Positions 50,790 to 63,092 of a stretch of 64,000 nt of DNA are shown here, in pieces. A program made the position numbers and the translations under genes. Source of the DNA: Sipunculus nudus (Eukaryota; Annelida; Sipuncula; Golfingiida; Sipunculidae). Under the pieces are notes generated by a model, which was given only the letters and a program-made list of their open reading frames with translations, searched no databases and had not been told where the DNA came from. Numbering within the stretch: position 1 is the first letter of the stretch; each line of letters starts with the position of its first letter. The DNA lies in contig CM049314.1 of assembly GCA_026874595.1 (NCBI GenBank), forward strand, positions 69,206,300 to 69,270,299. The letters are read 5' to 3'.

Positions 50790-52559
50790 CTAGCAAAGAA
50801 AATAACTGAGTGACCAATGGGCCATGAAGCTTAGTTTAGGATGCATGTATAATGGCCATCTTAACCCTATACTGCTCAGAGGACTATAAAAAACTCCCGC
50901 ACCAGAGCATAGTATCTCAGGTTAACTTATTGCATATGTATTTTCGGTTTAAAACAGAAAACAGTTAACCAACTTTCTATTTAACTGCTTAAAATGTGGT
51001 AAAGATATAATATAGATGAGCGACATGTTCAACATGTTGAACATATACAAAGATTTGTCAGAATTTGTCAAAAAATGTAAATTAACTTTAACCTTGATAG
51101 CTTAAATAGTGATTCTTAATAAATAAATATGTTTATCTGGTGAATATCAATCATGTCCCAGTTAGAATTTTAGCTCGGATTATTTCAAATGTCATAAACG
51201 TTACGCACTGATAGCGGAAGGGAATGCCTTTTAGATTTACCATGTATATCAGCTAATCAGTGCAACTTTATTTCAGCCAAAATCAGGAACACGGGATCTG
51301 ATGGGCAGCAGAAGAGGTTGGACAAGTATTATAGGTACCAGTTTAAGATAGGGTTCCTAACCACCATAGCCCTTATGCTCCGGCTCCTTTGACCTTTTTA
51401 TGCTAATGAGCTCCAGAAACGACCCTATATAGAAGGCTTTAGTTGCTTATGGTTGAGTTGTATCTAAGAAAATAATGACGTCACAGAGATGTCAGAAAGG
51501 GCTGTTGCGTATGCCGTCGCCGCCGTCGGAAATGACTGACGTGGTCAGTTGTATTTGATATATCTCTGTTCTCCTGTGACGAATATATCGCAATAACTGT
51601 GAAGTGCCTTGTCATATTTTTTTTTTTTTTGTTAATTTGTCTCATACAAATTTAGTGCTAGGTAAGACATTATTATTCACTCAGCAGTGGATGGAATAGC
51701 CTTGCAACCTAGATCTTGTTATACTGTCTACTTTGTTTTATTCACTTTCACTGAATGCATAATTACTAAAAATATCGGATCAGGGCTTATATGCCAACCT
51801 CTGCTGCGTTTTCAATTCTCATCAACGAAAATTATGAACCATTCACATATGTAAAGCTTGTGATCTAGTTATTTATGTCTATCAGTACATGGACATAAGC
51901 CGGTCGTCCTAGGTTCGCAGTTACCTTGTTTTACACTGTATACGGTGACTTCACCGTCTGACTTGCCCGGTTAAATCTTAGACAGGTGCTTTTGACATCT
52001 AGTAATCTGAGCACATCTTTCATGATATGCATATTATCTCACAAAACACTTATATGAGGTTACAAACAGTTATTAAGTTCAGAGTGTTAGGTTTTCATGG
52101 CAATGTTTCCATGTACTTTTTATAAATGTGAAACGGAGGTCACTAAGGGCAAAAAAAGGTATGGTTTCCAGGCACTTTTTTTCAGAAATCAGTGCGGGCG
52201 GGTAATTTTTTTTTTTTTTACCTTTTTTATATGTGTCGATAAAAAAATGTCATATGATCAGGAAAAAGCATAATAATGAGGCCACAATAAAAAAAGGTAT
52301 GGTTCTCAGGCATTTTTTATTTTTAATTTTTTTATATGTTTTGATTAAAATGTCAAATGATAAGGGAAATCATGATAATAACAGATTTATTTTGCTAAAC
52401 AAGTTAAAGCACTACATAACAAAGGAAATTGTATGATTTTATCCTCTTGAAAGAAATGTCCGAGCGGCTGCAGCTCAAAATTGCTAAATTTCTATTGAAA
52501 ATCAAAATAAACATGTTTGATGCGGTGATTTAAAATTGATGCGGGCGGTGCCTGAGAAT
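50790..52559. other. non-coding DNA
   Basis: No gene is recognised. Two copies of an AAAAAAGGTATGGTT(T/C)CAGGCA-type repeat lie near 52150 and 52290. A CRE-like TGACGTCA (about 51477) precedes a short GC-richer patch with repeated GCCGTC, but no exon follows convincingly. Confidence 0.45.
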
Positions 52560-55300
52560 CATTATGTAAACTTGTTTTTCAGGAGATCAGATTGATCCCG
52601 AGTTATTATGCCTTTGTTAGTGGTTATAAAATTTGAGCATGTAGAACCTTTTCTAATATCTACATGCTAAATGAGGAAGAACAGAAATAGACCGATAATT
52701 ATTAATATCTTCTTCGGATCCTTTACCTTTGTATATGGGAGCGATTTTTGTGGAGTTCCTTGCAGTGGGGAAAGTAGCTTCACTGATACACCGATTAAAT
52801 AAAGCAGCTAAGCTGTCGCATAATATATGCGAGACTTTTCACATCAGTTTTGAAATCTATGCCGTCTGCACAGAATTTACTTCCAAGAGGTAGGCTTGGT
52901 AGTAACTGTTGTACATGAAAGGAAGTTATGAAATTAAATAAAGTTATGGGGGTTGTTGGGAAGTCGCACTTTGCGTGGACGACGGGAATTTTACAGACAG
53001 CTGAAGGCCAACATTAGCAAAGTGTTTGGTTGCTTCTTCATTATTTATGTGCTGCAGCTCATTACAATTCTGAGCTTTCTTTAAGATGTTGTTTACAACT
53101 TTCCATATCTTTTATTTTTTGTTCACACCAGGTAGGCCTTTCTTAGTCATATAAAATCAACGTTTATGTTGTTTGCTTTCAATTTTAATACATTTCAACA
53201 AGTTGTTTATAAATGACTTAGTCAGTTCCAATGTTGTTTTGAGGCATTTCGTATGCATGAAGTCACGCCTCTTAATTACTTGTTTTCCATTTTAAATAAA
53301 ACAAATTTTTGAAATTTCACTCTGACTTGTATGATTGGTGCATGCGTATTACATACTTAGAGAAAGGACTCTTTCCAGAGAGTCCATGCATCATTTTGAT
53401 CGGATGAGTAAATCATTTATCAAGGAAGGTTATTCCATTAAGTTTCTTGTATGATCATTGAAGGCATGTATGGTGTAGCCCATCTTTTGTATGCAAAGAT
53501 TCAGATTGAAGGTAAGTAAATATTTCATAGTGACCACTGAGGGAGGTTTTATACAGTCCAGTGAATGTATGATTTTTTGGGCTGGATTTTAAAATTAAAT
53601 TGAAAGTATTAGAAGAGGTTTCGGTCACACGAGAGGGTTCATCCAAATTCGAAATTGTTGTATATATGGATTAGTTGTTTGATAACCTAGAATTCTGTGA
53701 GGTTAATGTATTTAACTGGGTAACAGATTGCGGGGGAAGCAGCTTAACTTCACTGCTAAAGGACGAGTCTTTAATATCTAAAATTTAAAAAGCTATTGGC
53801 ATCGTTGGACGCTCCATCTAGTGTAGGATACAAGTTCAAACTTGATTTTTCGGCTGTGTTACGTTTGAGTCATGTTAAGAGATAGCTATAACTTCAGATT
53901 AAATCGGAGAAACTATGATATGAAAATGATCTGGAACAGGATCAGATGCCACATCAGTGCAAGTGATTGATATGTCGTGGTGAGTGCAACTGGTAGAATC
54001 TGTTATTGACATTAACAGTAGATAGTCTGCCCAAATCCTAAAAGAATGAACTGAGATTATGTGGACAGCTTTTAGATATATTTCCAGCCTGGCCACAGTT
54101 GAAACATTAAACGGGAGCCCCGCGCCCACATGAAGTTTTAAAATGTCCTTTAACACCACTAAACCTGCAGCGCTGTCTATCTAGAGGAGCAAAACCTGCT
54201 CGTTAATTATGGTTTGTAGTGACACGAGAGGCTGGCTGTCTGCTTTCTCGGTAACAAGTAAAGTTTGGTCATGGCATGGCGTCCATGGCTTGACGAGATA
54301 CCCATCTGTCGTTTAGATGAGCTGGTTGGGGTCGCGTGTCATGCGACGTTGTGATATCAGAGTAAGATGGCGTGAATCTTAGGGCTACAGCAGGTTGCTG
54401 ATAATGTGTGATGGAGTGCAGGTCAAGATTCTTTAATAGTCGTTCTATTCGACGTCGAGATAGATGGAGACCATCGCAAAAGGGGGGGGGGGGAGTTGTC
54501 AAATGAACCGTCTCTGAGAGGAAAGTTAGAATCATTATCTACATAACCACAAAATACTTTCGTAACTTATGTCTTTAGTCTAGCTTTAAGTGGTTTTACA
54601 CTTCCCCTTCACTTTTTGAGTCGAGTCTAGGGGTAATGCTTCAGATTTTAACATGAGATTCCGCAATGCGGGTGGCTTCTTTGATTACCAGATATATTTC
54701 TCCAGTATTCCTTCAGATGAGCATGCATTGGTAACTACCATCAGGCTGACAGTTTTAAATGAGTTCGATCTCATTCGTGTCAGCCTGTGCAGGGCACCTT
54801 GTTGACTAGCGCCGCTTTTAATTTTAATGATCCCTGAGGGTTTAGTAGCCTAGACGTTCCTCGAACATATCAGAAGATGTTGAGTTGTTGTAGTGCTGGT
54901 TTCACTCCTGTCACGGAACTGGGGAGGTGCAGCCTCAGCTTGTGGTACTTTGGGGCCGGTGGTAACTTGTGACTTAAGTGTTTTAATTGCAGCAACAGCT
55001 GGATGTATGTCGGGAGTTCTAATCCTTATCTCCTCAACTAAATCCATATTTGTCTTGGTGAGCATTTGTATTAATTTGCTCATCTCAGTAGGTGTGTTGA
55101 GTTGTTCCATGAGCAGGTCCCCAGTTTTGTAATACGAGCGTACAATCGTGTGACAGTGTTTGGAAGTTCCCGACAGGAATTGGTTCTATTCGGCGGTTAT
55201 ATCCCGGTCGTTTGTAATGCCCATGCAATGTTCGTGAAACCACGACAAAGAAAGACAGTAGCGAAGCGTATTATCCTCATCTGAGCCGCTCAGTGTACAG
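52560..55300 (-). mobile_element. Third LINE relic: ORF1 end, endonuclease, start of RT
   Basis: In minus-strand order: an ORF1 fragment at 54850-55110 (Lys/Thr-rich, TPTEMSKLIQMLTKTN), then 54269-54535 with FCDGLHLSRRRIERLLKNL, which resembles the C-terminal DxxHL end of SGNH-esterase ORF1 proteins of some CR1-type LINEs. The endonuclease end lies at 53455-53646 (SRVTETSSNTFNLILKSSP, LYKTSLSGHYEIFTYL). The RT entrance lies at about 52690-52830 (LFNRCISEATFPTARNSTKI, APIYKGKGSEEDINNYRSIS). The rest of RT and the 3' end are missing beyond about 52600. Many frame breaks. It is unrelated in sequence to LINE 2. Confidence 0.75.
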
Positions 55301-56166
55301 TCCGGGGTTCACCATGTATATTCGTTATTGATGATGGGATTGACATTGGGGATAGATTTTTTGAGAGTCAGTATTCGAGAAAGACTGTAGCATGTCACTC
55401 GGCTGAGGAGATATTTGCGATGCCAGATTAGGAATAATGTCGTCAGTACTGTCTATTTGACTTTATGAAAGTTCTGGAGGTAAGGGATCAGGGATGGTAT
55501 ATGATGGATTCATCAAGGTGGGGTAGTGAAGACAGCAGTTTTGTGAACAGAGCAGCCTGATACATTGTTTGCTTACCACTGAAATGTTTGCATTTAAATT
55601 AAATTGCATTGTTGATCCCATTGCAAGGAAACCAACATTCCACCCGGATTAACACTTCGGGTATATCTTGATGATGTGCTTTCAATTATTTAATAGTTCA
55701 TCGTAAAATGTGTTTTTAAAGGATGTCAGTTGTGAAACGAGTTAACTGGGTGATTTCTGCTTTCATTTCCGTTTCATGGTCGGAGTTGTGTTTCTGTAGT
55801 CTGCGTTACCAGGTTTCACTGAGCTGAGCTCTTGCGGTATTCGCTTCGGCCAGCTGGGCCTCCGTCATTGTGCATTGTATAGTAGGACCAGGTTGCAGGT
55901 ACCAATTGTAAAGTAACAATAAGGATGGCGAGGCGGACAGTCGCATGTGTGGATAAGGTTCGAGCTTGTGGTCGGAGCGGGTTGCCAGGATTAACAGGGA
56001 GATCTTTGGCTAGGCAAAAATTTTAAGAATAATCGTACAAATGATATCTTGAAATATGCCCTATGGAATTTTGTTGCCTCTCCAGTTATAATAAATGTTC
56101 AAGATTAAATACCTGCAAAACCTTGGAACAGATCTGGGTCTCTAAGGGCAGTAATACCCAAGTATA

Positions 56167-56385
56167 TTATGAGAAGCTAGTCTTTTCTGCAGCGACCTCT
56201 AACCACCGTTCTTTGAAGTGACCATGGCAATGAACAGTGATGACGTCATGATAGATACAAAGATAACACACAAAAGAAGCACCAATATTCACTGGACCAG
56301 TAATGAGGAGCTGCAAAATCCTATTAACAGTGAAGCTTGTGTTCTCCTCGTGCACACGCTTCATTGTTAGATCATGACCATATCT
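56167..56385 (-). CDS. possible terminal exon of an unknown membrane-like protein
   Basis: After an acceptor (TTGTTTATCCTTCAG) there are 72 open codons to TAA 56167-56169. They include RYGHDLTMKRVHEENTSF, a hydrophobic stretch of about 25 residues around LLITGPVNIGASFVCYLCIY, and a polar end ERWLEVAAEKTSFS. A second hydrophobic frame upstream (56626-56940, minus: VFYISLSLLVVISSAIVNF) could be another exon of the same gene. I do not recognise the family. Confidence 0.3.
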   Translation of the reverse strand, partial: RYGHDLTMKRVHEENTSFTVNRILQLLITGPVNIGASFVCYLCIYHDVITVHCHGHFKERWLEVAAEKTSFS

Positions 56386-57153
56386 CTGAAGGATAAACAA
56401 TATTTTTGTAGATATGCCCAAACAATGATATAACGCAGTGTTTTTCGTACAGCGCCCCTAGCGGCCGTATTAAAAAATGAAGAAAACAAATTTGAGAAGT
56501 GTAGGCTTTAGTGTCAGAGTAAAAAATTCCTGCATTACAGAGTAAAATCTTCCAGGGCAAGATGAATGAGATCTCACAAAACCTCTTTAGCTTTTATACT
56601 GATAAAGTTAGAAAAAATAAACCTTTCATTTTCGTATATCATGATTTTTCCCAAAATGCGTTACCGTGGTTAAAGCAGATTTGAAGCAGCTAAAAGCAAG
56701 AAGAAGGGCCTTAGTATGTCGGCGAAAATTAACTATTGCTGAAGAAATAACAACTAATAGTGACAAAGATATGTAGAAAACCTCGTTTTGAGAAGTTTTG
56801 ATGACTTTCCAGTACTTCTGGTTTTCCATCATTCCTGTACGTTTCAAAGCGGTTGCTGTAAAAGAGTGGCCTGTAGAGTCGTGACAAACAAAAATATGAT
56901 TACACAAATCCACAGACATACTCGACTGACCAACAAACAAAAAGACTTACGCAAATGACCAACATGCTTGCAGAAATTGAAGATTTCCGGCAAGCAATAA
57001 TTTATTCTAAAGAAATAATCCCGAATGAATATATATATATATATATAGCTCTACGTTTTTGCTTCTTAAATCACTGTCAAACTGATAAAATCGTGTTTAT
57101 AAAACACAGACATATGCATTAAATTTTCATTTGTAAGAATCTTCAATATTTTT

Positions 57154-57210
<57 letters not shown>

Positions 57211-58099
57211 ACCACACACCGACACATTCTCAGAAACAGTCATGCACAAACTATGGCTACATTTTGAAACAATTTGTTACATTCTGAAATGTAACGGATC
57301 CTCATTCATTAACATTCAAACAAATACTATTATACATTAAGTTTGTTTCAAACTACGTATATACTCAATATCGCCAAGCTACCCTTCTTCAGTAGTAATG
57401 TACAGCATAATGATCCGGCCATAAACGTTAGAACAGACTTTCCTTCTGTGGGGACACATATGCATAAAATATATTAAATATATGTACAACAAACACATGG
57501 AATCACAAAAGTTATATGAACCAACCAAGACTTGAAAAACATCATAACTAGCTATATAACGATAACTATTTCTTTTTTTTTTTGTTAAGAAGCTTGTACA
57601 ATACCTAAAATGCACATTGTCCGATATAGGTATCAGTTACATATAGCTCATATTTTCAGTTAAACTTTCATATGTTAGGACATGGGTCAGAGAGGAGTCA
57701 TTAAATGTTTAATGCAGATCCTCATAAAGGACAGGTCCGGTATGACTATGCTAGCCTAGTTATAAAGCTTTAAGGAGAATCCCAGCTTCTTCCTTCTTTT
57801 AACGATATTGACATTAAAGGACAAACGCTTGGTTGAGACGAAAAATATTATATGCCGAGTGCTTATCTTGTTGAAGTGTCTATTTTCTCTAAAAATGTGC
57901 TGCAAATGCTACTCTGTTTTGGACCATATTGTATATTTTTTAATGAACAAATAAATATTTTTATTGGACCCCAGTGTACCATTTTTAAAGACAAGCGCTT
58001 CCTTTTTATAATGCTGACTTGTCTTGTTAATTTAATTATATGCATCCGCGGAGTTCTATTTCATTTTGGTAGCACTTACGTCCTATCATTTATTCTGTA

Positions 58100-58330
58100 C
58101 ACTGGTGTCACACAGGGTCAACGGATACAAGGTATGTAATCAAACCGACCGCTGGGTTATAACACCTAAGAACCCCACAAAGGCGCACTCGTTTGTGAGT
58201 AATACATATTTGCCGGGCACAGCCTTTCCACTTAGCCTGCTCCTCGGCTATGTCCTGTGCACTATCTTTAGACTGTCACCGGTTTTTCTAGAGCAGTTTA
58301 CTTCCGCTTTCATCAGCTTCTGCACATAAC
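58100..58330. repeat. dispersed repeat R4, copy 2
   Basis: GGCGCACTCGTTTGTGAGTAA and GGGCACAGCCTTTCCACTTA match 30064-30116. The ends are not defined. Confidence 0.4.
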
Positions 58331-59399
58331 GGGTAATAATTTACACTGATTCGTGACTTATACCAAGTCAAATATGGAAAATTTCCTTAAACGTGATTAT
58401 TTTATTAAGCATAGAAATAGCAGAGATATTTGATAGGTTAAACAATGTACCTAGGAAGATACAAAGTATATACAGAGCAAGAACTGTCCTGCTTGACCTA
58501 TACATGGAAATGTAACAAAAATAAAATAATAAAATATACAAACCTATCTTCAATGGATGTAATGTTGGCTGACATAGCTTTCGTGAAAAGTTTCACAGAA
58601 GTATTGTAAAAATGAGGCCTTCTGTACGAGAAGGGAACAAACTTACAATACTTAGACATTATGTAATTCCGATGTAAGTCACAAGAAGTCGGTCAATGTA
58701 GGACACATGTCATGTTTTAAAAGAGATCTGAGCCATAGCTTTCTGGCTCCTGAATTACAGGTATGGAAACCTAAGCTCAGGCAGACAACCTTATGTTTAT
58801 TTATCCCCACACCTAAAACCTCTCCTTTAAGAAATACACAACATGTTTAATATTTCATATCGCTATACTATGTCTAATGTATATATAAAAGTTACATCCT
58901 GTGAGGGTTACTATGGTTACATCAACCTCTCTCAACAAAATTGTACAAGCACTAATAGGCACAATATAAGCTCAGAATATACTTAGCTGATACAAAATTT
59001 GATGTAATCAGCGTCAAAATCTGTACATAGTGTCATATAATATCTTACCCATAATCTGACTATAAATGCCATTAGAAAAACATCTGTGCTTCAATATTGC
59101 ATTCCACATAAACAGAAGCAGTTGGTTATTTGGAATAGTATTTTCCCACAAGTTATTTTTCATCAGTGATAACATTACTTTACTACACATGAACCATTTG
59201 GTTAACAAATACTTTCGGATGTGTCATGCATTGCACGAGTCTCACACATATTTCCCTACTATCACACTCTTAACCCAAGGGACTAAAGTCTCACACATTC
59301 TGACTTTGATAGACTTGTACACGCTTTTGAAGTAAATATACAGTGGAGCTGATAATCACTTGTGACTACCCCACCCCACCCCCTTACAGCTGATCATTA

Positions 59400-59466
<67 letters not shown>

Positions 59467-59876
59467 GCATAAATAGTATGTGACGGTTACTATATTAATG
59501 CAATGTAAAGAGTGATGGTATTTTCTATAGCTTAGAATCCTTTATAATGCAACTGTACCAATGCATTTTGAGTGATTAAATTATAGACTCCCACAGAGGT
59601 TGAAATTAAATGTTTTGGATTCTTGCCATACCACAAGAAGAATGACCAACACTAGTAACAGTGCTTTTTAATGCATATACGCAATGAGCTCAAGGGTTTG
59701 GATTGACGTATATTCAAGACTTTTATAGGCCTTTACATCTTGTATGTTTTTGGGCAGGATAATTGACATTCAGTGGTGTACAGAACCTTTGTTATACACA
59801 TACAATACGGAAACAACATAAAATTGTCACTTGTTTTACTGTTTCTATAATTATTATGAAGATAAACTTCCACTAT

Positions 59877-60070
59877 CAGGGCCAAAGGGATTCGGGATTT
59901 TGTTAAAAGTAGGGGTCCAACCAAAGAAGGCTAATGACAAAACCAGAAAAAAGGTCCCAAAGTCCGGAAAAGGGATGGATGGGGTCCAGGCCGCAGAAAG
60001 TGGTCTGAAATCCTTTAAAAAGGTTGCGGCGGCTAAAAAGGAACCCTTGGAAACATTGGACTAGCTTCTG
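59877..60070. mobile_element. hAT-like GGATCCGC MITE, copy 3 (old)
   Basis: Runs from CAGGGCCAAAGGGATTCGGG to GGACTAGCTTCTG and follows the layout of 39721-39868 (GGGGTCCAACCAAAGAAGGC, TAATGACAAAACC) plus the internal segment of 35574-35771 (AAAAAGGTTGCGGCGGC). It accounts for the plus-strand frame 59831-60064, which is not a gene. Confidence 0.65.
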
Positions 60071-60155
60071 GGCGTTCCAACACTTTTAGAGGATGACCAA
60101 ATCCAGGGCTTGGGCACCGTAAATATTGAAACTTAATCTGATCAAACTGCTTGAC

Positions 60156-60394
60156 TCATGTTCGCCTTGGGACCGGGGGTCTCGGCGTGTCATATATCGC
60201 TGTAGGATCTGCTGAGCGTCTCCTTGGTAATATCGGTGGCGGGTTGTCTTTTGGTGACGGGGGATTATCATATGAATGCACTGGTTTCGGTCTTGGTTTC
60301 GGTGCTTGGTTTTTCGCGAATTCCCCAACCGCTTCGTAATCTTCAAGATCTTCATCCATAGTTTTGCTTTTAACGATCGGCTTCTTCGGAGTGA
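60156..60394 (-). CDS. terminal exon of receptor-like tail gene (SH2/SH3 docking motifs), copy 2
   Basis: The acceptor TTTTTTCAACAG/TCACTCC gives a phase-1 start that joins in frame to 60970-61101. It encodes about 79 residues to TGA 60156-60158. Visible features are a basic stretch (PKKPIVKSKT), DEDLEDYEAVGEF, a proline-rich run, SYDNPPSP, PPPILPRRR, and AIYDTPRPPVPRR just before the stop. YDxP motifs fit phosphotyrosine docking sites for Crk/Nck-type SH2 domains, and RPPVPRR and PPILPRR fit SH3 ligands; this is motif inference. It is most likely the C-terminal end of a transmembrane receptor or adaptor. Upstream exons with the membrane segment lie beyond the window or were not found. Confidence 0.7.
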
Positions 60395-60779
60395 CTGTTG
60401 AAAAAATAGTACATATATTCCTTATTCGTTAATTCTTTCTTTCGAAAATTTACAAAGAGTGTCAGCATTATGAATACACTAGAGTCAGTGCACAATGTCA
60501 GTAATATCATACATGTCGTGTTATATCTAACAACATATTTACAGTATTTTCACAGATCAATCAGACTCGGATTCCTACTTCGATCCAGAAGAAAAACTTG
60601 ATCACATAATCTAAAGGCTTATATACATGAATGATTCAAGTTTAGAATATATTTACCAAACTCTATTTCGGCATCGGGAACTAAAGGTAATTAAAAATTC
60701 AAACAAAGAGCGCGTATAAACCAATTTAAAGATGCATATGATAATCTAAAATATTCATTTAAAATATCTCATAAGGAAG

Positions 60780-60955
60780 ATGTGTGTTGGACTCGGAATT
60801 GGATTTGTAATCAGCTTCCAGGTGACTCTGATTTGAAGAAGGTGGACATGGAATCGAACATCAGGGACTCGGACTTAGACTCGGACCTGAGGGGCCTGTA
60901 CCCGTACTTGAATCGGAATCGGAGTTGTGAATTTGACTACATTATTGCAATATAT
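60780..60955. repeat. degenerate GGACTC hexamer repeat, copy 3
   Basis: GTGTTGGACTCGGAATTGGA, GGGACTCGGACTTAGACTCG and GGACC units, ending in TTGACTACATTATTGCAAT. It lies in the last intron of the receptor-tail gene and matches 41485-41629. Confidence 0.65.
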
Positions 60956-60969
60956 TCCTGTGTATTTAC

Positions 60970-61101
60970 CAGGTTTGGTTTTTCTACTTTCTTCGTGTTG
61001 TAGCTGGAGGTATTCTGGGGTCTCGCAGTACTCCTCCCCGTCCATCTGTTTATCTGTGTCTAGCTCCGTATACTCTTCCTGTGGTGTTAACCCCACCTGA
61101 C
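60970..61101 (-). CDS. receptor-like tail gene, penultimate exon, copy 2
   Basis: A 132-nt phase 1-1 exon between TTCTTAATGATAG/GTCAGG and CCTG/GTAAAT. It encodes LTPQEEYTELDTDKQMDG, EEYCETPEYLQLQ and HEESRKTKP. Three or four tyrosines sit in acidic contexts, including YTEL and YLQL (YxxL type). With its neighbours it forms a cytoplasmic-tail-like sequence with regularly spaced tyrosines, as in receptors or adaptors phosphorylated by Src- or Syk-type kinases. Its twin (47326-47457) differs mainly by conservative substitutions, which supports coding selection before or after the duplication. Confidence 0.72.
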
Positions 61102-62942
61102 CTATCATTAAGAATATAAATGACCAATTAATTGACAATTTCCAGTACTAGCTGACCAGCAATTAATAGAACGAAGCCCAGGCAGTCCTGGGTTGACATC
61201 AAGATATGTATTGGTGAAATATCCCCATTAACACAAAATTAGGTCAGGTTGATATATATTTTGCTCATGCTTTTAAGCAATATGACAATTCTGAACACCC
61301 ATTAAAGTCAAGATATTCTTACTTTTTACGGCTGTATATATAAGTTATCCTTTTTATTAACTAACATACAATTGTGATCATAAGAAATGTTAACAAAGTT
61401 GGCACTAACTGCTGTTTATGAATTTCACTACATAATATTATTTCATTATATAATTGGTAAATTTAAGTTAATCTCCATAAACTCGATTTATTTCAGTAAC
61501 GTTAATGCATCAACTGCCTTGAAAATTGCTTATGTTGATTTATATAGGATTGATTGATTTATTTAGGAGACTGGCGGCACCCATTATATTTGTTTGTAAG
61601 TTTGAGGAAAGTTCATGGATGGTTTTGAGACCAACATCCGAATGTCAAGTGAAAATGTTAGTCTGCCCTTGTATAAGGGCCTTGTATAAGAAAAGTAAGA
61701 AAAAGTAACTTAAACATAGGATACATTCGTTTGATGTATGTTCCAGTCATCATCCAAATGTTAACCAAATGAGATGAAGAGTTTTAAAGAATTATGTCTA
61801 ACTCATGTCACTAACCAGATACCATGTTTTTATCAGAATAGCCAGACAGCAAACAGAAGGTTAAACATTCAAGTACATACTACATAATAGCTCACTATGT
61901 GGCAAAAATTACATATTTGCTTAAAATTGCTTTTATAGCTTTGAAATTTACCAACTGATAAAAGTGTCCCTTAGGTCAATAATTAAGATTGGAGTGTTCT
62001 TCATTAACACAGTCACACGATATAAGATTGGTAGGCTCTATATGAGCTGCACGTTGATCAAGTAAACAAGCAATCATATTAGATCATAACGTTGCTATAT
62101 AGAGATTAATATACAATGTTCGGTGTTTGTTCTTCCTAGCTATATAAAAGTAAATATTTTTAAAAAGGGAATTTTTTTAATGGGACGTTCAAGATATATT
62201 TAAAAAAAGATACTTATAATTTTCTATTTATATTTGGTTATAATATGAACATCAAAACCGACACAGGAATATTTCTGAAGTTTATATAGAATTAATTTTA
62301 ACTGCTAATATATGATTTATTTATTTTCACAAATTATATCGATTATAATCTATAAAATTCATCTTGCAATTACTCTGAAGGAGAATTTTCAAATTCATAC
62401 TTTAAATAGTACATATATGGTTTATTTTTAACCATATATATTACATTTGATTTTCGAGAAATAATTTATTTTTTTAATTGATTCAGATATGTTTCATGTA
62501 AGAATCCCATTTGTTGACAACTATTTGTCTTCTCTAGTTAGGAAGAACAAACACCAATCCAATTTTAAATCAAAGGTTTCATTTTTTAATTTCCACTACA
62601 AATTATAATACAACATGTTTAGGCATGTGAGCCTAGACACCCTTAAAGAAAACATTATTATAACAACTATCACCTAATGGCAGGATTACGCAAGAAAGTT
62701 CTATCAGATGGCAGCAGTGGTCAAATATAATTAGTTCTATAAATACCCACCAGATGAAAGCATTAGCCAAATATAATTAGTTCTGCGTATGTCCATCAGA
62801 TAGCAGCACCAGCTCAAATATACAGCAGGGCAATATAGTACAGCTCATACTTCTTCTGTGCAAAGAAAGCCATCAAAGCGCCATATAATCAGGATCCGAT
62901 GCACAAATCAAATGTCATCATTTTGAAAGTACAGGGACATAC
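61102..62942. other. intron of receptor-like tail gene, copy 2
   Basis: About 1.84 kb between two phase-1 splice sites, collinear with 47458-49218 of copy 1. It includes a paired ATCAGATGGCAGCAG/ATCAGATAGCAGCA repeat (about 62700-62815). The open frame 61526-61708 has no counterpart protein in copy 1. Confidence 0.6.
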
Positions 62943-63092
62943 CTGGTGTTAAGTTAGCATATATTCTCGGGGCGGGCTCAGGTATTCCTTTCGTTGAATT
63001 TTTAGGGGGTCGTGGGGGCGCTATAAGCGGGTCGGCTGGAAGATGGCTGTACATTTCTGAATAGGACTCCAATTCTTTTATGCTGCTACCAA
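62943..63092 (-). CDS. receptor-like tail gene, upstream exon, copy 2
   Basis: A 150-nt phase 1-1 exon between TTATTGTTGTGAAG/TTGGTAGC and ACCAG/GTATGT. It encodes ELESYSEMYSHLPADPLIAP, then PPRPPKNSTKG and PEPAPRIYANLTP. YSEM, YSHL and YANL are YxxL/M-type motifs beside proline-rich ligands. It splices in frame to 60970-61101. No further upstream phase-1 exon is visible up to the window end. All three exons being multiples of three or phase-1 bounded suggests a modular tail. Function is inferred from motifs only. Confidence 0.68.

Larger units (their letters stand above)
55301..59876. other. mostly non-coding DNA, with one possible exon
   Basis: Contains (TA)n near 57030, (CT)n(CA)n at 57156-57211, (TA)n at 59401-59466 and repeat R4 copy 2 at 58100-58330. 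Apart from the candidate exon at 56167-56385 no coding region is supported. Confidence 0.5.

Noticed and set aside
59831-60064. 77-residue basic plus-strand frame
   Set aside because: It lies almost entirely within the third hAT-like MITE copy.
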